From: a virus
Direction: 5' to 3' (one strand)
Virus record (IMG/VR): IMGVR_UViG_3300025102_005524
Span: 1-26,090 of that record
DNA: 26,090 nt
Part shown: one piece after another, positions 1 through 8,300 of the stretch
Numbering within the stretch: the first letter of the stretch is position 1
Layout of the letters: every line of letters begins with the position of its first letter
Notes under the pieces: model-generated
The model's database searches: none
The model's input: the letters and a program-made list of their open reading frames with translations, nothing else
What the model was told of the DNA's origin: nothing
Program-made: the position numbers and the translations under genes

Positions 1-217
1 GCCTCACCTCGCCATCCTCCTTGGCCTCAGCGCTGCCGTGGTCATGCTCTGGCCTGCCGATGCTTGGCCGGTCCTGCTCATCGCCATCGGGGTCGCTGCT
101 GATGCTGCTGCTTGAGCTGCTGCTCCAGGCACTGACCGCCGCCGTGCTGGTCAGTGCCGTGTGCTCGCTGGGCTCTTGCTGAGCACCTGATACGTACCCT
201 CGGCAGTTCCCTCGCAT
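1..217 (-). CDS. Partial Ser-rich ORF running off the left edge (uncertain)
   Basis: An open frame begins at an ATG at 217 and has no stop before position 1, giving at least 72 codons. The visible protein has a short basic start, a run of serines near residues 32-41 and a hydrophilic Asp/Glu-rich tail. It would overlap the preceding 160-aa gene by 67 bases, far more than the usual 4-base overlaps here, and no good ribosome binding site is seen. After the stop at 151 this frame has no ATG, GTG or TTG until the last few bases. A competing short hydrophobic frame exists on the plus strand (2-114). I do not recognise a family and cannot decide which frame, if any, is real. Confidence 0.27.
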   Translation of the reverse strand, partial: MRGNCRGYVSGAQQEPSEHTALTSTAAVSAWSSSSSSSISSDPDGDEQDRPSIGRPEHDHGSAEAKEDGEVR

Positions 218-633
218 GGGTCCGCCACCGCTAAGCCCCAACCGCGCCTCACGCATCGCTGGCCGTGCTGGTTGCGCACCTCCTCGCCCTCTGGGAATGT
301 CGCAAGGTGTGGGTCGGTCGGTAGCAGTGTGGCCAGCAGCCAGACCGTGCCATCCTCGCCGCGTGCGACGAAGGCGAGCCGGTAGCCCGCGCCGGGTAGC
401 CTGTACTGGACCCGGAGGGCTTGCGGTGCGCCTCGTGGTCCGTGCTCGACTAGCTCGCCGCTGATGGCATCCTGTGGCGTGACTCGGCCGAATGGAGGCC
501 CAACCCGCTCCGATGGCTTGACCCGCTTGCGGACGCGGTCGTATCGGAGCGTTCGCCTTAGATGGTGCTTGGCGCTGCGACTGCTGCCGGTCAGCCTCGC
601 CAGCCGGTCAGGCATCAGGTCTCGCAGCATCAC
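151..633 (-). CDS. Hypothetical basic protein, 160 aa
   Basis: I do not recognise this protein. The first 45 residues are strongly basic (many Arg/Lys/His). Residues 75-110 form a beta-rich stretch around the motif YRLAFVARGEDG. Two cysteines occur near residues 126 and 139. There is no signal peptide or membrane helix. Its start overlaps the stop of the spanin-like gene by four bases, which argues for translational coupling and for membership of the same late operon. The position just after the lysis genes suggests an accessory late function, but nothing more specific can be read. The start is an ATG followed at once by a second ATG codon. Confidence 0.6.
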   Translation of the reverse strand: MMLRDLMPDRLARLTGSSRSAKHHLRRTLRYDRVRKRVKPSERVGPPFGRVTPQDAISGELVEHGPRGAPQALRVQYRLPGAGYRLAFVARGEDGTVWLLATLLPTDPHLATFPEGEEVRNQHGQRCVRRGWGLAVADPCEGTAEGTYQVLSKSPASTRH

Positions 634-1262
634 CGCCGACGCCTCAGAGCAGCGCGGCCAGCCTCCTCGACAGCGCGGCGCCTGGCCTCCGGATCTTCAA
701 GGCCGGGCAATGCTGCCGCCGCCTCTGGTCGCTGGCGAAGCCGGGCCACCTCTGCACGCGCCTCAGCGTGAGCGATGCGCAGCCGGTCCAGCTCGGCCAG
801 CCGTCCCACCTCAGACTCGCGGGCGACCACGTTGGCGCGCCCCAGGATGCGCTCAGCAGCCCCGTCAGCGATGGCCTCAACATCGACCTTCGGACGACGC
901 GCACGGGCCAGCATCACAGCCAGACCCAAACCAAGGGCAAGCTTGGCCAGATCGCGCAGAAATCCGACCACCGGGACAGAGCTGGGGCGGATGCGCTCAG
1001 CGGCGAGCAGGTCTGCTACGGTGCGATCTACCGCCTCATCAACGGCATCGTTGACGATGCCAATGACAATTTGGTCTTCGGCTGGCAGGGTCGTGGTCCA
1101 GTCGGTGACCTCAACCGCATCGGCCTCCTCGACAGGCTCGACGGGCACACCATCAAGCTCAACGACAACCGCATCGGCCTCCTCGATGATGGTCGGCTCG
1201 GTCATCATCTCGGCGGGTGCGACCTCTGGCAGGTCAGAGCAGGCCAGCAGCAGGGCAATCAC
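630..1262 (-). CDS. Lipobox plus transmembrane protein, candidate unimolecular spanin, 210 aa
   Basis: The protein opens with MIALLLAC, a lipobox (LLAC) with Cys at residue 8, so the N-terminus is probably an outer-membrane lipoprotein. Residues 9-95 are acidic and contain an 18-residue repeat. A hydrophobic helix lies near residues 105-120, then an Arg-rich flank. Residues 125-210 form an Ala/Arg/Glu-rich helix likely to be a coiled coil. N-terminal lipidation plus an inner-membrane helix is the plan of u-spanins such as T1 gp11, which fuse inner and outer membranes at lysis; the amidase gene lies one gene upstream. The roughly 90-residue cytoplasmic coiled coil is unlike T1. The GTG start is forced, because two TGA codons precede it in frame. 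It overlaps its neighbours by four bases on both sides. Confidence 0.55.
   Translation of the reverse strand: MIALLLACSDLPEVAPAEMMTEPTIIEEADAVVVELDGVPVEPVEEADAVEVTDWTTTLPAEDQIVIGIVNDAVDEAVDRTVADLLAAERIRPSSVPVVGFLRDLAKLALGLGLAVMLARARRPKVDVEAIADGAAERILGRANVVARESEVGRLAELDRLRIAHAEARAEVARLRQRPEAAAALPGLEDPEARRRAVEEAGRAALRRRR
1113..1186. repeat. 20-bp direct repeat, 54-bp period, inside the spanin-like gene
   Basis: The identical 20 bases at 1113-1132 and 1167-1186 are 54 bases apart. The period is a multiple of three, so it encodes an 18-residue repeat beginning EEADAV in the periplasmic linker of the lipobox protein. This looks like an in-frame duplication that lengthened the linker. Confidence 0.8.
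1239..1261 (-). repeat. Copy 1 of a 23-bp repeat encoding a lipoprotein signal
   Basis: These 23 bases are identical to 9086-9108. Both copies cover the first eight codons of lipobox proteins and encode IALLLAC after the start codon. The copies use the same codons, which points to duplication or exchange of the signal at DNA level. Confidence 0.85.
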
Positions 1263-2008
1263 TCATCACCTCCGGTGCCCTTGCGGAAGCTGGACAGCAC
1301 GCCACCCAGGCCGAACGGCATGGAGGGCAGGCGCCGGCGCAGTGGCTCCTCCTCCTCGTCGGTGTCTGGGTCGTCGCTGAACTCTTCGTCGACGACGAGC
1401 TCCTCGGCGCGAGGGTCTCCGAGGATGGCGCGGTCGGTCGCGAGCATGTCGGTGAGGCGGTCTTTGACTGCGGCAGCGCTGCCGCCCTCGACATCTGCGC
1501 CGGTCTCCTCGACATCCTCGATGTCGTCCATGCGGCTCGGCATCCAGTCAGGGATCGGAACCTTGGGCGCGACCTTGCGCGGCTTGCTGATGACGGTGGG
1601 CTGCTCGCTGGGTGGCTCGGGCTCTGGCTCGGCGAGGGCCTCACGGGCGGCGTCGATAGCATCGTCAGCGACGGTAAGCAGGCCAGCAAAGCCGGTACCG
1701 GTGCCGAGGATGCGAGCGGTCGCGACGTTGAGAAGCCCGTTCATCACAGCATTGAAGACGAACCCATCAATGGCTTCCAGAGCGGCTCTGACCTCGCGAT
1801 TTCTCACTTTTGACCAGGTACACTTAGAATCCAATTCGTCAGCAACCAGCCGGAAGAAATCTCGCCGGGTGCGCTTGAGTGCGCGCCGAGCGGGCAGACC
1901 ATTATCCAGGTATCCCCGGTATTGTCCGGCCAGCCAATCACTTTGAGCGTCGAAGTAATCATAAAGCAGGTCAGTGAGCCGCTCTTTGTCTTCGCGATTG
2001 AACATCAT
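1259..2008 (-). CDS. Hypothetical acidic late protein, 249 aa
   Basis: I recognise no family. Residues 1-125 look helical, with many Arg, Asp, Leu and Ala. Residues 126-165 are a Pro/Glu linker, and residues 195-230 are very acidic, including a DPDTDEEEE run. The last 20 residues are basic and Gly-rich. No signal peptide is seen and no clear membrane helix; a weak hydrophobic stretch occurs near residues 85-110. The gene overlaps the amidase stop by four bases (ATGA) and the spanin-like gene by four bases, so it sits inside the lysis cluster. A holin or lysis-accessory role is possible from position only, and the sequence does not support it directly. Confidence 0.65.
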   Translation of the reverse strand: MMFNREDKERLTDLLYDYFDAQSDWLAGQYRGYLDNGLPARRALKRTRRDFFRLVADELDSKCTWSKVRNREVRAALEAIDGFVFNAVMNGLLNVATARILGTGTGFAGLLTVADDAIDAAREALAEPEPEPPSEQPTVISKPRKVAPKVPIPDWMPSRMDDIEDVEETGADVEGGSAAAVKDRLTDMLATDRAILGDPRAEELVVDEEFSDDPDTDEEEEPLRRRLPSMPFGLGGVLSSFRKGTGGDE

Positions 2009-2628
2009 GTCACCCCTTGGCGGGCCTGTCCCCAGGCATGGATACCGCGTGCAAGCGCCTGGCCGAGCACACTAACCGAGTCCGCGTTCTCGAAGAACAC
2101 TCGATGATGCTCATGATCCAAGAATGCGGGCTCGTAGCAGATAGCCGGCGCCCTGACCCCGCGGATGGTCGAATAGGCGCGGCTTGTCCAGTCCGTGCTC
2201 TTGGCTGGCCAGATGCGCACCTTGCTCCGCAGCGTCGGCAGCTTGCCCAGCTCGGCGCCGATGGCATCGGCGAGCGCTGGCCCGTTGGCCCTGCTGCTCC
2301 TGCCGTCGTAGAACACTGCGCCATAGTTGCCGCTCTGCCCGCTCCTGGTGCCTCCGGTGAGGCTGTTCAAGTGGAGCGCGACATACACATCGACGCCGAC
2401 CTTGTTGGCGTCCTTGTGGCGCTGCGAGTATCTGCCGTGCGACATCGGATAGACGCTGTGGCCGAGCCGCCGCAGCTCCATTTCAGCCGAGAGCGATATC
2501 AGCGCGGTCCAGATGCTCTCGCTCTCAATCACATCATGCTTACCGTCTCCGTCGAAGTCTCCCCATGCACCTTGATCATCGATGCGGTGGGGCTTGCCGA
2601 CGTGCTGCCTGTCCAGTGCAACGATCAT
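2005..2628 (-). CDS. Endolysin: N-acetylmuramoyl-L-alanine amidase (Amidase_3-like), 207 aa
   Basis: This is the likely cell-wall hydrolase, cutting the amide bond between N-acetylmuramic acid and L-Ala at lysis. Motifs match zinc-dependent Amidase_3 enzymes: IVALDRQH with a zinc-ligand His 9, an acidic ligand at Glu 35 or 37, YVALHLNS with His 86 and Asn 88, and YEPAFL with the catalytic Glu 166. The first motif is diverged (DRQHVG rather than DPGHGG). Between the first two ligands lies DFDGDGKHD (residues 24-32), which fits a DxDxDG calcium-binding loop. There is no signal peptide, so a holin would be needed. The start overlaps the upstream structural gene by four bases and the stop overlaps the next gene by four bases. 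Confidence 0.88.
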   Translation of the reverse strand: MIVALDRQHVGKPHRIDDQGAWGDFDGDGKHDVIESESIWTALISLSAEMELRRLGHSVYPMSHGRYSQRHKDANKVGVDVYVALHLNSLTGGTRSGQSGNYGAVFYDGRSSRANGPALADAIGAELGKLPTLRSKVRIWPAKSTDWTSRAYSTIRGVRAPAICYEPAFLDHEHHRVFFENADSVSVLGQALARGIHAWGQARQGVT

Positions 2629-3305
2629 TGGAGGAATTCACCCTGGAGCTTGACCTTGAGGACTTCAGTGCCAGAGGCGGTCGCCGCCTTACCGAACAGC
2701 AGGGCGATGTAAAAGTTGCCGCTGGCCTGAGCAAATGCCGTCGTCAGCGTCCGCGTCTTGCTGGTGCCGCTGCCATCGTGGCGGGTCAGGCTGCCGCCGT
2801 AGCCGTCGCCATCGGTGGCCACCGTCAGCGAAGCAGACACCGAGTCTGTGTAGTTCTCGAAGTTGCTCGTGCTCAGCGAGGCGGTGCCCGTCTTGAGGTA
2901 GCTGCTCGTCTTGCCTGCTGCGCTCGTGAAGAGCTGGAGGAAGTGCGTCGAGGCACCGTCGATGTCGGCGAGACTGGTGGGTGCCGAGGCGCTGCGCCAG
3001 ATGGCGACGACGACATGGCTGGCAGAGATGCGGCCACCGCTCACCCACTCCGTCAGCGAGTTGACGTTGCCGTTGCTGACCGCTCCGAGATCCCAATACA
3101 CAGCGCCGATTAGGCCGTCGATGCCGCCAGACGCTGCGGCCTGGCCGCTGTCGATTGTCATCTCGATGGAGTCGCTGGCACCGTCCGCGAATTTGCCGCT
3201 GGAGCCCAGCTCGGTCCCGTCGCTGACCTTGAGATACTGCGAGGTCGCGCCGCCGCCGCCGCCAGAGGTCGAGGCCCCTGGGAAAATGACTGTCGGGCGG
3301 GCCAT
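2625..3305 (-). CDS. Gly/Ser-rich structural protein, probably tail fibre or tail appendage, 226 aa
   Basis: The protein starts MARPTVIFPG followed by a five-glycine linker. The rest is rich in Ser, Thr, Gly and Ala with alternating hydrophobic residues, as in beta-rich phage appendage proteins. No catalytic motif is seen. It lies between a small tail-region protein and the endolysin. It begins next to the upstream stop (3306) and overlaps the amidase start by four bases. A tail appendage or adhesin is the most likely role; a capsid-decorating protein cannot be excluded. The family is not recognised by name. Confidence 0.65.
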   Translation of the reverse strand: MARPTVIFPGASTSGGGGGATSQYLKVSDGTELGSSGKFADGASDSIEMTIDSGQAAASGGIDGLIGAVYWDLGAVSNGNVNSLTEWVSGGRISASHVVVAIWRSASAPTSLADIDGASTHFLQLFTSAAGKTSSYLKTGTASLSTSNFENYTDSVSASLTVATDGDGYGGSLTRHDGSGTSKTRTLTTAFAQASGNFYIALLFGKAATASGTEVLKVKLQGEFLQ

Positions 3306-3665
3306 CTACCAGCCTACCAGGATGTGCAAGATGGTGGTGATGGCGTTGTCGCTGCCGCTGTCTGGCTTGGCGCGGTAGAACAGCGAGCCGCTGCTGGTGC
3401 TGAAGGTGGCGCCGCCCACAATCTGACTGTCAACGGTGGCCGCTGCCGTCGCCTCGAAGACCACATTGGAGCCTGCTGGATTGGTTGCGATGCCCAGCAG
3501 CGAGGCCAAGGTGCTCGCCGACCCTGCCGTCTTGTCGGCGATGACTCGCAGCAGCCGGCCTCGCGTGATGTTCAGCGGGATCTCCAGCTCGGTGGCTGTT
3601 CCAACGCTGGTCTGGCTGATCACCACGGTGATCTCTTGGCCCTTGCGGCTCACTTGTGCGCTCAT
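3306..3665 (-). CDS. Small beta-rich structural protein of the tail region, 119 aa
   Basis: The sequence is beta-rich, Ser/Thr/Ala-rich, lacks cysteine and has no membrane segment. Its C-terminus (ITTILHILVGW) resembles small virion proteins located near tail-tip genes. The start at 3665 is supported by a strong ribosome binding site, GAGGGG, six bases upstream. It is the first gene after a 71-base gap, one of the few real gaps in the window, so it may have its own expression signal. The precise role is unknown. Confidence 0.68.
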   Translation of the reverse strand: MSAQVSRKGQEITVVISQTSVGTATELEIPLNITRGRLLRVIADKTAGSASTLASLLGIATNPAGSNVVFEATAAATVDSQIVGGATFSTSSGSLFYRAKPDSGSDNAITTILHILVGW

Positions 3666-3736
3666 TTTTTCCCCTCGTTCGGTCGTTCATTCTGGGGCAT
3701 GTCCACCATACCTCATGTCTTGACGTGAAAACAGTA
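3666..3736 (-). promoter_or_regulatory. 71-base gap with a strong ribosome binding site
   Basis: This gap between the hub gene stop and the 119-aa gene is AT-richer than its surroundings. On the minus strand it ends with GAGGGGAAAAAATG, a clear Shine-Dalgarno site. A weak promoter-like pair (CTGTTT, then TATGGT, 18 bases apart) can be drawn but is not convincing. No ORF is seen. Confidence 0.45.
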
Positions 3737-3763
3737 TTAGCCGGATGCCTTAAGGCTGCTAAT
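3736..3763 (-). terminator. Possible weak terminator or hairpin at the end of the hub gene
   Basis: ATTAGC at 3736-3741 pairs with GCTAAT at 3758-3763. The palindrome GCCTTAAGGC (3747-3756) sits inside the loop. On the minus strand the structure is followed by ACTGTTTTC. The stem is short and the T-run is interrupted, so any terminator would be weak. It overlaps the last codons and stop of the 551-aa gene. Confidence 0.3.
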
Positions 3764-5392
3764 CCTCACCGGGTCATCGTCGAGAGCCAGCGAGAGCGCC
3801 CATGCGTAGCCCGTCCATCGCTTGCTCAGGACCGTGGCCAGAAACACGCGCCCGAGGCTCTCAGAGTCAAGCCTGACCTGGTCACCGGGCATCAGGTATC
3901 CGAAGCGAGCAGTAGCCAGATAGGGCCGCTCCGAGTAGCCGAGGCCCTTGGTCCTGACCCGCTCCCGAGCGATAAGGGCCGCGCTCGTGTCGTCGTAGAT
4001 GTGCTCGAGCGTGAGCGTCTCGGCCTGGATGATGGGCGCCTCTGGGTCGGTGCTCCATCTGTTCGCGCTGATGATGGCGTACTCGTCGGCGAACTGCTCC
4101 GGGTCGCTGGTGTCCGCATCTGGCGAGAGGATGATCCGCCGCTTGTAGTCGCCGGTCCTGGCCCGCGGTGCGAACTTGACCGCCACCTCGTTTACCACCT
4201 CGCCGAGCTGGGTCTGGCCGGTCACCGGGCCGATGGGCTCAAACTCCGGCCCCTCGGTGATGAGCGCCAGCCCTTCAGCCATCGCCGTATCCAGCACGCG
4301 CCCCAGCGGGTACAGCCCAAGAGGCCCGGCGCGCACCTCCACCAGCAGCGGGTCAAGCAGGCGGGCGACGAAGGACCACGGCGATAGGCTGGCCTCGCTG
4401 ATGTACGTGTCTACCTGCACCCGGTTGAGGATGCCGGCCTCGGCCACCCATCTCTCGACATCGACGCGGAGCGAGGTGCGAAGCAGAGCCCATGCACAGA
4501 CATCCCCGAGGCCAGACATCGACGAGCCAGAGAACGGCGAGCGGATGCCGCCGCCACCGTTCCAGAGCGTCCAATACTCGGCGCTCGTGGCGCTGATGCC
4601 TCCCGGTGTCGAGATGTCCACCACAGCGACCAGCCGACCGAGGCCATCGGTCTCGTGCGAAACGCTAAAGCTCTGATTGCCTCCATCGGCGTCGAAGATG
4701 GTTACCGTGGTAGCGAGCACCTCATGGCCAGCGATGACAAGCTTTGTGTAGTCCGATCCTGATAAGGTCACCGGATAGGCCGGGCTCCCCGAGGTAGTCC
4801 CCGATGCGCCGCTGGCCTTTCTGAAGACCCCAGGGGTGCCGATGACCACCGGATACACCTTGCCGTCACTGGTCGAGGGCGCGCCGCTCCATGTGGCGTC
4901 TGTGACCGCTGCGGATGGGTCGAGCAGCAGGCTCACATCATCGCCGGGGTTGTCATCGAGCGTGAAGCTGAGGAAGCCGGGGTCTCGCTCTGGATCGGCA
5001 TAGACGGGCTGCGAGAGCCGGCCAGTCAGCAGGGCGAACCGCTCGCTGTAGTTCTGGCCAGCCCGACCGCTTGACCGGTCCACGAAGACGAAGAACAGGT
5101 GACCAGCGACAGCTTCAAGGCGATGCCCGCGGGCGACCTGGTCAGCGATGGAGACGCCATCCAGGTAGACAGCGAGCGGAACGCTGTTGCTGGCTTCCAT
5201 GCCCTCGCGAGTGGTTTCTTCGATGTAATCAGGGTCAGAGAGCCCATCAGCGTAGTGAAGAACCCGCCCATCCCTGACGACATCAACCGGCTCGGTGGCG
5301 AGGTGGTACTCCACGCCGCCGAACGTCAGATCAAGGCAGTAGACCGGGCGCGCGTTGACGAGCTGCCCGCTGTTGGGAATGCGCGGTGCCAC
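3737..5392 (-). CDS. Tail-tip or baseplate hub-like protein, 551 aa
   Basis: A large structural protein encoded after the receptor-binding candidate. The first 150 residues are beta-rich (VYCLDLTFGGVEYHLATEP and a following strand-rich segment). A central Gly/Ser-rich region lies near residues 190-290. The C-terminal half holds a hub-like pattern (GEVVNEVAVKFAPRAR, LATARFGYLMPGDQVRLDS) typical of phage tail-tip proteins that join tube to fibres. There is no signal peptide or catalytic motif. It shares one base with the preceding gene (stop and start overlap at 5392). The assignment rests on position, size and general pattern, not on a named motif. Confidence 0.65.
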   Translation of the reverse strand: MAPRIPNSGQLVNARPVYCLDLTFGGVEYHLATEPVDVVRDGRVLHYADGLSDPDYIEETTREGMEASNSVPLAVYLDGVSIADQVARGHRLEAVAGHLFFVFVDRSSGRAGQNYSERFALLTGRLSQPVYADPERDPGFLSFTLDDNPGDDVSLLLDPSAAVTDATWSGAPSTSDGKVYPVVIGTPGVFRKASGASGTTSGSPAYPVTLSGSDYTKLVIAGHEVLATTVTIFDADGGNQSFSVSHETDGLGRLVAVVDISTPGGISATSAEYWTLWNGGGGIRSPFSGSSMSGLGDVCAWALLRTSLRVDVERWVAEAGILNRVQVDTYISEASLSPWSFVARLLDPLLVEVRAGPLGLYPLGRVLDTAMAEGLALITEGPEFEPIGPVTGQTQLGEVVNEVAVKFAPRARTGDYKRRIILSPDADTSDPEQFADEYAIISANRWSTDPEAPIIQAETLTLEHIYDDTSAALIARERVRTKGLGYSERPYLATARFGYLMPGDQVRLDSESLGRVFLATVLSKRWTGYAWALSLALDDDPVRISSLKASG

Positions 5393-8300
5393 TATCGAAG
5401 CTCCTCGATGACGACGGTGGAGAACCTCATGGCCTCGCCTGCTGTGTTGCTGTCCTCATCGCCGACGACAGACTCGAACTGGCCCGCGCTGGTGATGGTG
5501 CCGACCAAGCAAGTGTGATGCCGCACGAATGTTTGAGTATCCCCGGCGCCAGTGCTCCGCTCGATGCGGCTGAAGTAGGCGACAGGGTCGCGAGCGCCGA
5601 CCCTCTGAAGCAAGCCGAGCAGGGAGAAGGGCACATCCTTCTGAGCAGCCACAGCGGTATTGCCGGCCGTTGTGGTGCTGGTGATGTAGTCGGGGTTCGC
5701 GCTGATGCCCTGGGTCTGTGTCGTGTCGATGGGGTCCGGCCATGCGATGCGCACGGTGCGGCCTCCAGGTCCAGGTCGGACGGTGCGACGGGTGCCGCCT
5801 GGCGTGTCCTCGGTCAGATCGGCCGACTCATACATGGTGATACGGCCTCTCCCATATTGAGTCCCGAATATAAAGAGACGGCCCAAAGATAGGTGTCCAA
5901 GGCGAATATCGTATTGAGCGGTGCCGTCTACCTTGTAGGGCGCGGTCGTCTGGGCGTCGATCTTCAGCGCCCAGCCGCCTCCGGTCTCGCCGTCAGTGTG
6001 GAACATGACGCACACATGGGACGGGATGAGGGTCAGGGTCGTGGTGGCCGGCTCGCTGCCGTCGATGCCATCAAGAAAAAACGTCGGCTTGGGTCCGGAG
6101 ACATTCGAGGCCAGAGTGCCCGCGGTGTTGCCGGTGATTTTGCGGCAGATGCCAGAGGCAAAGCGCACCGTCCACCCAGCGCATTCGTTCTCGTACAGGT
6201 AGCGCCCGCTCGATGTGGTCGGCAGGGATGGCGGGTGCAGCTCGGAACCTCGGCGGGTGTAGCTGTAGGAGGTGGTGATTTGATTCGAGATGGTCGCGAC
6301 GGTCACCCAGGCCGACGAGCCGGTATCCCACCGCTGCACCGCTCCGGTGCTCCAGTTGATGCCCTTGAGGGCGATGTAGGCCATGGTGCTGCCGAGACCC
6401 TGCTCCTCGCTGCCAAACGTGGTCGCGTCCTTGTTGAGCACGAAGGGGATGAGCTGCTCGGCCACGTTTCCGGAGGTCACCGCAGTGCTGCGCCATTGGG
6501 TGCGAGGGCTCGGGCTCTCGCGGTGGAAGATGCGCGAGATAGGATGGTCGGCTGCGCTGTCGATGTTCCAGCTCTGGTCTGCCATGGCCGAGCCATCGAC
6601 TGCCGACATCCTCACGCCATCATCGACGCCGATGTATCGGCCTCGCCGGCTGAACGTCCGGCCTCTCAGGTCGTCAGGGTTGGTCTGGCCTGCGCCGAGG
6701 GAGCCGTTGGTCTCGGCTCCATACATCGCGTGCAGCTCGTGTACCTTGAGCGATGTGGTCGAGGTGGCATTGATGCCAAACCTGACCTCGTTAGCAGCAG
6801 AGCCGCCGCCGTTGTTGAGGCTGTAGTTCTGCTGTGCGCTGGTCCATTCTCGGTCGCTCTTGCTGTTGAGCGCTCGGAACCAACACGAGAACTTGCCGGC
6901 GACAACAGCCACCAGCACCTCGATACCACCGGAGGGCGCTACGCTGGTCTTGTCGCCGCCGATGGTCGCGCCGCTGTCCTGCACGTCGATCATGCGGAAG
7001 CCGGCAGTGCTAAAGCGGATAGCCACCGTGTATAGCGTGCTGGAGCTGTCGCCGCACTGCACGCGCAAGACGTTGCCCTCTGTCGCCAGCGAGCCACCAG
7101 ACACAGCCGTCATGGCATAGCGGACGATAATGCCCTGTGCGATGGTGCTGGTCGGTGCGAAGTGGCTCTCTTTGGTGTTGCTGCTGCTCGACCGGGCCAG
7201 CAGCCCATCGGTGCCGATGGCATCCGTACCGGCGCCGCTGGTCGTCAGGCTGGAGATGTTCGCCGGCAGCTCGAAGGGCAGGTAGGACTGGCCCCAGCTG
7301 CTCCGCTGGTATGGCGCGGGGTAGGCGATGCGGCCCGGCAGGGTGACCGTCGAGTGACCGCCGAGGAACGTCGCCGAGAGGGTCGTGGAGCTGGTGACGT
7401 CGGTGGTGCTCAAGCCGATGAGCACCTGGCGCCCGCGGTGGCTGACACCGACGAAGTCAGAGAGATAGGTCGATGAGTCGCCAGTGTTGACGACGAAAGC
7501 CGCAGCGGCTTGGGTGTTGAGGCTGTCACCGTTGCCGGTGTATTTGAATGACTCGCCGCCATCGGTAGACCGGACCAAGAACACCGCATTTTCTGCGGTT
7601 GCGCTGCTGGTCGAGAGCCTGAAGGCGCCGAACACAGAGCCGTCCTCGTCAACCCAGACAGAACCGTCGCCGTCGGTGACTTGGTAGTTTGTCGAGTTGT
7701 CATAGTCGATGACTCGGCCAGCAGCGCTATTGTTGCCCTCCTTAAAGCTCAGCACGCCAACCGATGCAGAAAACGCCGTTGTGGTGCGGCTGGCAATGGA
7801 CGATGAAGCCGACGGAAGGCCAATAGAGTACAAGAAATTTGCATTAACGATAGCACTGATAACAGAGGGCCAAGCCACATATAGCGTGTCTCGGTACGTG
7901 TAGACCGAGTGCCGAGCAAAGATGTTTTTAGATCCATCAGCAAAATCCAAACGGAAGATCCCGACCGATGAGAACCGAGCGCCTCTTGATGTGCTGAACC
8001 ACTGACCGAGCTGGTCTCTGGGCTGCTCTCCGCTGGTCGTATTGTTGGCGATGACATGAGCCACGAGGAGGCACTGACCAGCAGCGAAGCCCATCCGCAG
8101 CCGGCCTACCTCATATCCAGCCGTGCCCCCGCCGGGTGAGCCGCTGATGTCTACGCCAGTATCCAGCGCGTACTCGCTGACCGTCTCCCATGTGGCGCCG
8201 TCCTTGCTGCGATGGGTGGCGATCTGCGCCAGGTTGGCATCGCTGTCATAGATCCAGTGGCAGCAGTACAGGTGCCCGTCCACCCGGTTGTAGGCGATGG

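Noticed and set aside
768-1946. Long plus-strand open frame (about 392 codons) opposite the lipobox and acidic genes
   Set aside because: It is antisense to two well-packed minus-strand genes, has Arg/Ser-rich low-complexity sequence and no recognisable domain.
3720-3745. TTGACG and TATTAG on the plus strand as a promoter
   Set aside because: The spacing is about nine bases, far too short, and no plus-strand gene follows.
5893-7035. Plus-strand open frame of about 380 codons within the large tail gene
   Set aside because: The opposite strand encodes a continuous 1149-aa protein with Asp-box motifs; the plus-strand product has no domain and is typical of GC-rich antisense frames.
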